Positions 1-5,981 of a stretch of 14,200 nt of DNA are shown here, in pieces. The translations under genes were made by a program, and so were the position numbers. Source of the stretch: JAKFWI01 sp050246435 (GTDB lineage Bacteria > Pseudomonadota > Alphaproteobacteria > Caulobacterales > Aquidulcibacteraceae); assembly GCA_050246435.1 (NCBI GenBank), contig JBFWWB010000070.1, positions 1-14,200 on the forward strand, given 5' to 3'. Position 1 is the first letter of the stretch, and the number at the start of each line of letters is the position of its first letter. The notes below the pieces were generated by a model. That model was not told the DNA's origin and searched no databases. It saw nothing but the letters and a program-made list of their open reading frames with translations.

Positions 1-243
1 GAAGATCGAGCCGAGCAGGAACATGAGCAAGATGTTGGCGTTCGCCGTGGCTGCGAGCGCCTGCTCGCCCAGTACATGGCTCACCCAGATCGCGTTGACC
101 GAAGCGTTGAGCGATTGCAGCGCGTTCGCCGCCAGCACCGGCAGCGCGAACGCGAGCAGTGTCCTGCCGATCGGTCCTTTGGTGAGATCGCGGCGTCCGC
201 GCGCTGGAGGCGCGGGTCGGCCCGGCGGGGCGGCATCATCCAT
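1..243 (-). CDS. MATE family efflux transporter, N-terminal part (runs off the left edge)
   Basis: Only the first 81 codons are inside the window; the rest lies to the left of base 1. Members of the MATE family are inner-membrane antiporters that export cationic drugs and metabolites using a Na+ or H+ gradient. The translation has a short Pro/Arg-rich cytoplasmic leader (residues 1-18), then LTKGPIGRTLLAFALP, the usual lead-in to MATE helix 1. QSLNASVNAIWVSHVLGE and ALAATANAN follow, the typical helix 1-2 region of this family. The ATG at 243 is the first in-frame ATG before this motif; no strong Shine-Dalgarno sequence is visible upstream. The gene is divergent from the lipoprotein at 406. 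The substrate cannot be told from this fragment. Confidence 0.85.
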   Translation of the reverse strand, partial: MDDAAPPGRPAPPARGRRDLTKGPIGRTLLAFALPVLAANALQSLNASVNAIWVSHVLGEQALAATANANILLMFLLGSIF

Positions 244-272
244 CTGTGCGAAGGGGCTGGTGCGCGCGGATC

Positions 273-302
273 GGCGCGGCAGTCTCCTTAGACTGCGCCG
301 CC
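273..302. other. Imperfect inverted repeat between divergent MATE and lipoprotein genes
   Basis: A perfect 7-bp stem (GCAGTCT at 279-285, AGACTGC at 290-296) encloses the loop CCTT. After a two-pair mismatch it extends by four more pairs (273-276 with 299-302). It lies in the 162-bp gap between two divergent starts, about 36 bp upstream of the MATE ATG. It has no T-tract, so it does not look like a terminator. An operator for a regulator of the efflux gene is possible but unproven. The rest of the gap (244-272, 303-405) shows nothing else I can support. Confidence 0.35.
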
Positions 303-405
303 CCGCGCCGCAATCGGGCCTACCGCGCCGCACGCTACATGCGCCGGTTTTCGCCCGGCGCGCGCGGCGCTAAGTTTCCCGCCGGCGGGATGCACCTGGA
401 TGCCC

Positions 406-885
406 ATGAAACACGCCCTCGCGCTCGCAGCTCTTCTCGTCCTCTTCGCCTGCGCCACGCCCACGGCGTACGGCCCCGCCCCGCGCCCTGGCGCGCCGGG
501 CTATGCGGAAACGCGCATCGAGGCCGACCGTTACCGCGTCACCTTCGTGGCCAGGGGCGGCCCGCCGGAGCGCGCCTACGATCTCGCCTTGCGCCGCGCC
601 GCTGAGCTGACGCTGCAGAGCGGCTACGATTGGTTCCTGGTCAATCAGCGCTATGGCGAGCGCGCGGGAAGCGGCGCGGGCCCGCGCGTTTCGCTGGGCG
701 TCGGCGGGACCAGCTTCGGCGGCCATAGCGCGACGGGCGTGGGCGCCGGCGTCGGCTTCAATCTCGGCGGTGGGCCGCCCGCCTCCGCCACGCTCGAATT
801 CCGCATGGGGCGCGGCGCGAAGCCGGCGGACGCGGCGGCTTACGACGCGCGCGAGGTCGCCCGCGCGCTCGGCGCGCCAGCCTAG
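406..885 (+). CDS. CC0125/CC1285-family lipoprotein
   Basis: A 159-residue predicted lipoprotein of unknown function. Residues 1-15 form a short hydrophobic signal peptide, and L13-F14-A15-C16 is a good lipobox, so Cys16 should be lipidated after signal peptidase II cleavage. A Pro-rich tether follows. The core (about residues 38-85) has YRVTFVARGG and ERAYDLALRRAAELTLQ, then GYDWFLVNQR, which matches my recollection of the CC0125/CC1285 lipoprotein family of Caulobacter relatives. Residues 86-125 are very Gly-rich and probably disordered or a glycine-rich sheet. I chose the ATG at 406 because it gives a normal Lys-rich n-region; an in-frame ATG at 400 would add two residues. Neither has a strong ribosome binding site. 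The stop overlaps that of the convergent MoaD-like gene. The family assignment is moderately secure; the function is unknown. Confidence 0.8.
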   Translation: MKHALALAALLVLFACATPTAYGPAPRPGAPGYAETRIEADRYRVTFVARGGPPERAYDLALRRAAELTLQSGYDWFLVNQRYGERAGSGAGPRVSLGVGGTSFGGHSATGVGAGVGFNLGGGPPASATLEFRMGRGAKPADAAAYDAREVARALGAPA

Positions 886-1157
886 ACGTCGCCGACTTCG
901 GGCGGCGCGAACGCCACCACGTCGCCGGGATGCAACAGCACGCCGGTGCGCGGCGTGACTTGTTGATTCACGATCATCCGCACGCTGCGTTGGAATAATG
1001 CGGCCGCCAAATCCGGATCGCCGTGCGTGAGTGCAGCGATGAACGCCGCGCCGTCGATCGGCGCTTCGAGCGTTCCGCTTGGCGGCCAGATGCGTTCGCC
1101 CCCGCCCGCCGTGCCGGCGAGCCGCCCCAGGAACACCACGCGCAACGAACCGGCCAT
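882..1157 (-). CDS. MoaD/ThiS-family ubiquitin-like protein lacking the C-terminal Gly-Gly
   Basis: A 91-residue protein of the length and pattern of MoaD, the small sulfur-carrier subunit of molybdopterin synthase. Visible are the first strand SLRVVFLGRLAG, the helix region GAAFIAALTHGDPDL, the strand VRMIVNQQVT and the late motif HPGDVVAFAPP. In MoaD the chain ends as PPxxGG, and the last Gly is adenylated and thiocarboxylated. Here it ends PPEVGDV, so the second Gly is Asp90 and one extra Val follows. No moaE or other molybdopterin gene is adjacent. The start at 1157 fits the domain; the reading frame extends upstream to 1235 without a better start. It is divergent from the siderophore receptor, convergent with the lipoprotein, and shares a CTAG stop overlap with it. 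The fold is likely; activity as a sulfur carrier is doubtful. Confidence 0.75.
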   Translation of the reverse strand: MAGSLRVVFLGRLAGTAGGGERIWPPSGTLEAPIDGAAFIAALTHGDPDLAAALFQRSVRMIVNQQVTPRTGVLLHPGDVVAFAPPEVGDV

Positions 1158-1217
1158 CGCGCACCGATGCGCCCGCCGCCGGCGCCCCGCAAGCGCCGTC
1201 GCGCGCGACCTGCGGCA

Positions 1218-1281
1218 ATTGCGACTTATTCGCAAAACTTATTGCGACCCATTCTCAAACTTAGTAAGACGCATTCGCATT
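1218..1281 (+). promoter_or_regulatory. Candidate Fur operator array upstream of the siderophore receptor
   Basis: This AT-richer stretch lies 25-88 bp before the receptor ATG. The best site (1218-1236) fits the 9-1-9 layout of a Fur box, centred on T1227: TTGCGA on the left, TCGCAA on the right, with 7 of 9 pairs complementary. A second 19-bp site (1241-1259) starts with the same ATTGCGAC and has ATTCTCAAA on the right, with 5 of 9 pairs matching. A third, weaker half-site ATTCGCA lies at 1273-1279. The three right half-sites start at 1228, 1251 and 1273, that is 23 and 22 bp apart. Fur control of such receptors is well established in the family; this particular site is inferred. It could also affect the divergent MoaD-like gene. 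I could not fix a -35/-10 pair with confidence. Confidence 0.6.
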
Positions 1282-1305
1282 ATCAAATCGGGGGACACAA
1301 AAAAC

Positions 1306-3558
1306 ATGCCGCACTCTTCGCCCGTTCGGGCCAGCCTTCTCCTCGCCACTTCAGCGCTCGGCGTGCTCGCCGCGGCGCCGGCCGCCGCGCAGGAAATGCG
1401 CCTGGCGGCGAATGAAGTGCTTGTCGAGGGCGCCCAGGTCGATACCGGTGTCGCCCGGCTCGACAGCCCGATCGAGGCGCCGCAGGCGGTGCACGTCGTG
1501 GGCCCAGCGGAGATCAAGCAGCAGGCGATCACCACGCTGGATCAGGCCGTGCGCATGGTGCCGGGCATCACGGCGAACACCGGCGAAGGCGGCGGGGCGG
1601 TGGCGGGCGATCAATTCCGCATCCGCGGCTTCGACGCCGCGGGCGATGTCTCGACGGACGGGCTGCGCGATTTCGGCGTCTACACGCGCGACAGCTTCAA
1701 CGTCGAAAGCGTGCAGGTCTATCTCGGTCCGAGCGGGCAGAATTTCGGCCGCGGCAGCTTCGGCGGCGCGATCAACACCACCAGCAAGGTCGCCAAGGCG
1801 GGTGACTTCATCGCCGGCGACGTAAGCGTGGGCAGCGCCGAACTGGCGCGCGGCACGTTCGATATGAACCGCGAGATCGGCGAGCACACCGCCGTGCGGT
1901 TCAATCTGATGGGCCATTCCTCGGGTCTCGCCGACATCGACGAGGTCGAATCCCAACGCTGGGGCGCAGCGGCTTCTCTCGCGCTCGGCCTTGGAACGCC
2001 GCTCACCGCGACGCTTTCCTATTTCCACCAGAGCGACGACCGCGTGCCCTATTACGGCGTGCCGGTGGCGATCCCCACCGGCGAAACCATCGCGCGGCCG
2101 CTGCCGGTCGATCGCTCGAATTTCTACGGAACGAGCCTCGATCGCGATAACACCGACGCCGACGTGATCACGGCGCGCCTTGCATGGGACGCCAGCGACG
2201 CGCTGAAGGTCTACAACGATACGCGCATCGGCGTGTTCAACCGCGAATTCATGGCCGTAGCGCCCAGCTGCAGCAATGCGGCGGCCTCTGGCTCGGCGCT
2301 TGCGCAAACCTGCCTCACGAATTTCTTTGACGGCGATCCCGTCACCGTGCCGCTGGTCAATCGCGGCGGCCAGAACGGCCCCTATTATCTCGACCAGTGG
2401 GGCGCGCAGAACATCACGACGCTCGAGGTCACCCACGATCTCGGCGGAATGAAGAACCAGTTCACCTCCGGCCTGGACATGGCCTTCGAATACGCGAAGC
2501 GCACGAACTACAATTCGCGAAGCCCCGGAACGCTGCGTCCGGCCGCGAACGCCTACGATCCCGATCCGGCGTGGACCAACCCGCTGTTTAGCCGCGTCAC
2601 CGGGCGCGAGACCGACAACAGCAATGTCGCCCTCTTCGCCTCCGATCGCCTGTGGTTCACGGAAGCCTTCTCCGTTCTCGCCGGCGTCCGCTGGGATCGC
2701 TACCAGATCACCGGCGACTCGATCACCTACGCCACGATCACCAATGTCAACACCGCCGGCGTGCTCACGTCGACCTATGCGGCGCTCGCCACGCCGACGG
2801 TGACGACGGACAAGTACAAGGACGATCTCTTCTCCCCGCGCATCAGCGCGATCTGGGAGCCGGCGGAAAACACGATGCTCTACGCCTCCTGGGCGCGTTC
2901 CGCGCAGCCCCCGACGGGATCGGCCTCCGCCGGCACGGGCACGCCCGTCACCGCCAATCTCACCGCCCTCGATCCCACCACGGCCGAAACGTTCGAAATC
3001 GGCGGCCGCATGCGCATCCTCGGCGGCGCAACCGGGAGCATCTCCATCTTCACCACCGAGCGCGACAACGCCAAGGAAACCGATAGCACCGGCGCGGTGC
3101 TCGCCTCAGGCGATCAACAGCGCGTGAACGGCGTCGAGCTCGGCATTTCCGGTTCGATCACCGACAAGTGGACCGTCGAGGCGAGCTACACCTTCCTCGA
3201 CACCGAAACGCTCGAGGCCAGCAACCTCGCGGCCGCAGCGAAGGGCAAGGAAATCCCGTTCGCCGCGCCCCATTCCGCAACGCTGTGGACCACCTACACG
3301 CCGATCCGCCCGCTCACCCTGGGCTTCGGCGCGCGCTACACCGACAAGGTCTGGCTCAATAACACCGAAACCGCCCAGGCGCCGGAATATGTCTCGATCG
3401 ACGCGATGGTCAGTTACGCGTTCAGCCCGCAGCTGCGCGTGCAGCTGAACGCCACCAACCTCGCCAACCGGGACGAGAACTACGATCAAGTCGTCGGCGG
3501 GCGGGCCACGCACGCGCCGGGCCGGGCGTTCCAACTGGCCCTCGGCTACGCATTTTGA
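1306..3558 (+). CDS. TonB-dependent siderophore receptor (Fiu/PiuA-like)
   Basis: A 750-residue outer-membrane receptor that should import a ferric siderophore, using energy from TonB-ExbB-ExbD. Residues 1-28 are a signal peptide ending APAAA before Gln29. NEVLVEG (about 36-42) is a plausible TonB box. The plug domain runs from about 56 to 165: EAPQAVHVV, then TTLDQAVRMVPGI, then FRIRGFD, then the VESVQVYLGPSG and FGRGSFGGAINTTSK motifs. The rest is the 22-strand barrel, including the late motifs YASWARSAQPPTG, ETFEIGGRM and FGARYTDKVWL, and it ends ALGYAF with the C-terminal Phe of outer-membrane barrels. The ATG at 1306 starts the signal peptide; the frame is open upstream to 1027 but that extension has no receptor features. 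GGGGGA lies 10 nt upstream. The downstream hydroxylase and PepSY genes match the piuA-piuC/fiu-ybiX arrangement, favouring a catecholate-type substrate. The ligand itself is inferred only. Confidence 0.92.
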   Translation: MPHSSPVRASLLLATSALGVLAAAPAAAQEMRLAANEVLVEGAQVDTGVARLDSPIEAPQAVHVVGPAEIKQQAITTLDQAVRMVPGITANTGEGGGAVAGDQFRIRGFDAAGDVSTDGLRDFGVYTRDSFNVESVQVYLGPSGQNFGRGSFGGAINTTSKVAKAGDFIAGDVSVGSAELARGTFDMNREIGEHTAVRFNLMGHSSGLADIDEVESQRWGAAASLALGLGTPLTATLSYFHQSDDRVPYYGVPVAIPTGETIARPLPVDRSNFYGTSLDRDNTDADVITARLAWDASDALKVYNDTRIGVFNREFMAVAPSCSNAAASGSALAQTCLTNFFDGDPVTVPLVNRGGQNGPYYLDQWGAQNITTLEVTHDLGGMKNQFTSGLDMAFEYAKRTNYNSRSPGTLRPAANAYDPDPAWTNPLFSRVTGRETDNSNVALFASDRLWFTEAFSVLAGVRWDRYQITGDSITYATITNVNTAGVLTSTYAALATPTVTTDKYKDDLFSPRISAIWEPAENTMLYASWARSAQPPTGSASAGTGTPVTANLTALDPTTAETFEIGGRMRILGGATGSISIFTTERDNAKETDSTGAVLASGDQQRVNGVELGISGSITDKWTVEASYTFLDTETLEASNLAAAAKGKEIPFAAPHSATLWTTYTPIRPLTLGFGARYTDKVWLNNTETAQAPEYVSIDAMVSYAFSPQLRVQLNATNLANRDENYDQVVGGRATHAPGRAFQLALGYAF

Positions 3559-3585
3559 CGGGCGCTCCCTCCAGCGCTTCACCTT

Positions 3586-3617
3586 GCCGCCCCCTTCGGG
3601 GGGCGGCTATTTCTTTT
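3586..3617 (+). terminator. Strong intrinsic terminator/attenuator inside the siderophore operon
   Basis: A perfect 9-bp GC stem (GCCGCCCCC at 3586-3594, GGGGGCGGC at 3599-3607) closes a TTCG loop. In RNA this is the extra-stable C(UUCG)G tetraloop. It is followed directly by TATTTCTTTT (3608-3617). A small 5-bp hairpin (3562-3566 with 3573-3577) precedes it. It starts 27 nt after the receptor stop and ends 23 nt before the hydroxylase ATG, both on the same strand. It should end most receptor transcripts and let a fraction continue into the hydroxylase and PepSY genes. Confidence 0.88.
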
Positions 3618-3640
3618 CGCCGCTGTGCGGGGAAAATGCG

Positions 3641-4324
3641 ATGCTGGTGAAGGCCGAAGCCGTGCTGAGCGCCGCGGAGGTGGCGTATTGCGTGGAGACG
3701 CTTGAAGCGGCGCCCTGGGTGGACGGACGCGTCACGGCGGGGCCGCAATCGGCGCTGGCCAAGAACAATCTGCAGATACCCCAGGACGCGCCCCAGACGC
3801 GCGAGCTGGGCGAGCTCGTTCTGCGCGCGCTTGGCCGCCACGCCGTGTTCAACGCCGCAGCCCTTCCGCTGCGCGTCTATCCTCCGCTTTTCAATCGCTA
3901 CGACGAAGGCATGGCGTTCGGCGCGCATGTCGACAATGCGATCCGCCACGTGCCCAATTCACCCATGCGCATCCGCACCGATCTTTCCGCCACCATCTTC
4001 CTGACCGCGCCGGAAGAATATGACGGCGGCGAGTTGGTGGTGCAGGCCACCTATGGCGAGACGCGCGCGAAATTCGCCGCCGGGGACATGGCGCTGTACC
4101 CCGCCACCAGCCTGCACCGCGTTGAGCCGATCACGCGCGGCAGCCGATGGGCGTCCTTCTTCTGGATACAGTCACTTGTGAAGGACGATAGCGCCCGCAC
4201 CCTGCTCTACGATCTCGATCGTGGCGTCGCCGGCGCGCGCGCGCAATTGGGCGATGCAAACGAGACGACCCTCACGCTCACCGCCGTCTATCACAACCTG
4301 CTGCGCCGCTGGTCGGAGATCTGA
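3641..4324 (+). CDS. piuC: PKHD-type Fe(II)/2-oxoglutarate dioxygenase, PiuC/YbiX family
   Basis: A 227-residue hydroxylase, the usual length for the PiuC/YbiX family, which is genetically linked to catecholate siderophore receptors. Fe(II) ligands are visible as His96 and Asp98 in FGAHVDNAI and His159 in ATSLHRVEPI. Arg169 in RGSRWASFFW should bind the 2-oxoglutarate carboxylate. Other family motifs are AKNNLQIP near the N-terminus, FNRYDEGMAFG, and EEYDGGELVV. The C-terminus ending in AVYHNLLRRW is typical. The start at 3641 is supported by GGGGA 7 nt upstream (3629-3633); the frame stays open to 3584 but that part spans the terminator hairpin. The stop TGA overlaps the next gene's ATG by one base, so the two are probably translationally coupled. 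The natural substrate of this family is not known to me; modification of a siderophore or a receptor-related molecule is a guess. Confidence 0.9.
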   Translation: MLVKAEAVLSAAEVAYCVETLEAAPWVDGRVTAGPQSALAKNNLQIPQDAPQTRELGELVLRALGRHAVFNAAALPLRVYPPLFNRYDEGMAFGAHVDNAIRHVPNSPMRIRTDLSATIFLTAPEEYDGGELVVQATYGETRAKFAAGDMALYPATSLHRVEPITRGSRWASFFWIQSLVKDDSARTLLYDLDRGVAGARAQLGDANETTLTLTAVYHNLLRRWSEI

Positions 4325-5457
4325 TGAAACGCATCCTGTTCCAGATCCATTTGTGGATCGGCCTCATTCTGGCGGCGCCGTTTCTCATCCTCGGCGCCAC
4401 GGGCGCGATCCTGGTGTTCGATCAGGACGTCGAACGCGCGCTCAATCCCCCAACCGTGCAGGCCAGCGCCGGCGAAAGCCAGCCGCTCGATGCGATCGCC
4501 GCAGCCGCGCTGAACGGCGCCCCGAAGGGCGCGCGCGTGAACACGCTGCTGCTCCCGGAAAAACCGGGCGATCCGGCGATCGCGCGCATCGGCCAGCGCG
4601 GGCAGCGCGGCGGCGGCGCCGTGGTGGAGGTGGATCCCGTCACGCTCGCCACGCACAAGCCCGCTCCAAGCGCCACCGGCGATTTCTTCCGCATGCTGCA
4701 CCAATTACACGGGCGCTTCCTCGTCGAGGGCCCGTTGGGCCGCCAACTCGTCGGCTGGGCTGGCGCGGCGATGCTCGTCATGGGGATCAGCGGCCTGTGG
4801 CTGTGGTGGCCGAAGCGCGGACAATGGGCGCGCGCGTTCGGCGTACGCACGAAGGGACCCGCCTACCGCATCAACCGCGATCTGCACGGCGCGTTCGGCA
4901 TCTGGACGTTCGCGGTGTTCATGATCGTGACGTTCAGCGGCGTGTACATCTCCTTCCCGAAGACGATGGCGGCGGCGACGATCGCGGTGGCCCCCGGCAA
5001 GGACCTGCGCAGCAGCGTCGACGCCATCAAGGCCAGCGAAGCGCGCGGCGAACCCATCGGGTTCGACGCCGCCGCCGCCGCCGCACGAGCCGCGCTGCCC
5101 GATGGTCGCGTCTTCTCCATCGCGCCGGCGGGCCGGCCTGGAACGCCGATGCGCGTCGGCCTGCGCACGCCGGGCGCCGCCGAAGGCGCGCCCTTCGCCA
5201 CAATCTATCTCGATCCGGCGGACGGGCGCGTGCTCGAAGTGCGCGATCCGCGCCGCTACACCGCCGGCGAAGGCTTCCAGGCGTGGATGCGCCCGCTGCA
5301 CGAAGGGCTCGGCGTCGGCCTCTGGTTCAAGATTTTCGCCTTCCTCGCGGGAATCGCGCCGATGGTGTTCGTCGTGACCGGGATCGCCATGTGGCTGATC
5401 AAGGGCGGCGTGCGCGGCGCGCAGGCCGGCGAACCCGAGCGCGTGCTAGTGAAGTAG
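4324..5457 (+). CDS. PepSY-associated transmembrane protein, probable ferric-siderophore reductase (PiuB-like)
   Basis: A 377-residue inner-membrane protein of the PepSY-TM family. Four membrane helices are visible at about residues 8-32, 142-162, 188-211 and 334-359. Periplasmic domains lie between helices 1 and 2 and between 3 and 4; the second contains a PepSY-like segment ending ATIYLDPADGRVLEV. Histidines sit at helix ends in family-typical motifs: H9 (QIHLWIGL), H126/H129 (HQLHGRF), H188 (RDLHGAFG) and H326 (RPLHEGLG). In the studied relative FoxB such histidines bind heme and the protein reduces siderophore-bound iron. By analogy this protein may release iron from the siderophore taken up by the upstream receptor; that is inference. 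It overlaps piuC by one base. WPKRGQW after helix 2 is the common cytoplasmic turn of the family. Confidence 0.88.
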   Translation: MKRILFQIHLWIGLILAAPFLILGATGAILVFDQDVERALNPPTVQASAGESQPLDAIAAAALNGAPKGARVNTLLLPEKPGDPAIARIGQRGQRGGGAVVEVDPVTLATHKPAPSATGDFFRMLHQLHGRFLVEGPLGRQLVGWAGAAMLVMGISGLWLWWPKRGQWARAFGVRTKGPAYRINRDLHGAFGIWTFAVFMIVTFSGVYISFPKTMAAATIAVAPGKDLRSSVDAIKASEARGEPIGFDAAAAAARAALPDGRVFSIAPAGRPGTPMRVGLRTPGAAEGAPFATIYLDPADGRVLEVRDPRRYTAGEGFQAWMRPLHEGLGVGLWFKIFAFLAGIAPMVFVVTGIAMWLIKGGVRGAQAGEPERVLVK

Positions 5458-5463
5458 CCGCTC

Positions 5464-5484
5464 GGCCCCAGTGAAGGCTGGGCC
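5464..5484 (+). terminator. Weak hairpin just after the PepSY stop
   Basis: GGCCCCAG (5464-5471) pairs with CTGGGCC (5478-5484) with one bulged C, around a TGAAGG loop, 6 nt after the stop of the PepSY gene. No T-tract follows. It may help end transcription together with the larger palindromic repeat immediately downstream. Confidence 0.4.
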
Positions 5485-5493
5485 ATCCCCTCC

Positions 5494-5570
5494 CGTCATT
5501 CCGGACGCGCCGCAGGCGCGATCCGGAATCCAGGGCCGAGCGCGCATGCTGCGCATGCCCCGGAATGACG
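5494..5570. repeat. Composite palindromic intergenic repeat (three-way hairpin)
   Basis: A 77-bp element with perfect 11-bp outer arms: CGTCATTCCGG (5494-5504) and CCGGAATGACG (5560-5570). Inside are two smaller hairpins. One is ATTCCGGA/TCCGGAAT (5498-5505, 5522-5529) extended by CGCGCC/GGCGCG around a GCA loop. The other is centred on GCGCATGCTGCGC (about 5541-5553). The first internal hairpin and the outer arms share the same bases, so two alternative folds are possible. The core GTCATTCCGG...CCGGAAT is the style of short palindromic repeats scattered through many alphaproteobacterial genomes. It fills the gap between two convergent genes, ending 2 nt from the GNAT stop, and could act as a bidirectional terminator. 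I see no second copy in this window. Confidence 0.75.
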
Positions 5571-5572
5571 AA

Positions 5573-5980
5573 CTAGAGGCACTTCACGAAAATCAACTCC
5601 GGATCGCCGGGATCGAGATTGTCGATCACGCCGCTCGCCGCCCATCCGAGCTTCGCGCACAGCGCGCGCATCGACGCGTTGGATTCATTCGTCGAGGTGA
5701 AAATCCGATCTCCCTCACAGGCCGCCGCGATCGCTCGCATCAGCGCGCTGGCGGCGCCGCGCCGTCGAAAGCCGGGTGCGACGAAAACGAGTTCGATCAA
5801 CGCATGACCGAAAAACATGCCGGTATGCGCGAAGCCGGCGATCTCGCCCGCATCGCGCACGATCCAGCCCCGTCCCGCCGCGAACGCCGCCGCGACATGG
5901 CGCGCGCGCTCGCGTTGCAGGCCGGGATTCAGCGCGAGGCACGCCGCCACATCGCCTGGCGTAGCGCGCGCAACGTCCAT
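5573..5980 (-). CDS. GNAT family N-acetyltransferase
   Basis: A 135-residue protein with one acetyl-CoA-dependent GNAT domain. The N-terminus DVARATPGDVAACLAL matches strand 1 and helix 1. Strands GWIVRDAGEIAGFAH precede motif A, LVFVAPGFRRRGAASAL (about 64-80), where RRRGAA is the pyrophosphate-binding Q/RxxGxA loop. Motif B is near TSTNESNASMRALCAKLGW (about 95-113), with the Asn-Ala-Arg pattern typical of the family. The ATG at 5980 is one base after the stop of the nitronate monooxygenase gene, so the two are probably cotranscribed; an alternative in-frame ATG at 5998 would overlap that gene and add six non-homologous-looking residues. The acceptor substrate is unknown. Confidence 0.87.
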   Translation of the reverse strand: MDVARATPGDVAACLALNPGLQRERARHVAAAFAAGRGWIVRDAGEIAGFAHTGMFFGHALIELVFVAPGFRRRGAASALMRAIAAACEGDRIFTSTNESNASMRALCAKLGWAASGVIDNLDPGDPELIFVKCL

Positions 5981-5981
5981 C

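Noticed and set aside
1027..1305. N-terminal extension of the siderophore receptor
   Set aside because: The frame is open, but the added 93 residues overlap the MoaD-like gene and the Fur-like sites, and would bury the signal peptide.
1351..2436. 361-codon open frame on the minus strand
   Set aside because: It is antisense to the siderophore receptor, which has clear family motifs throughout the same stretch.
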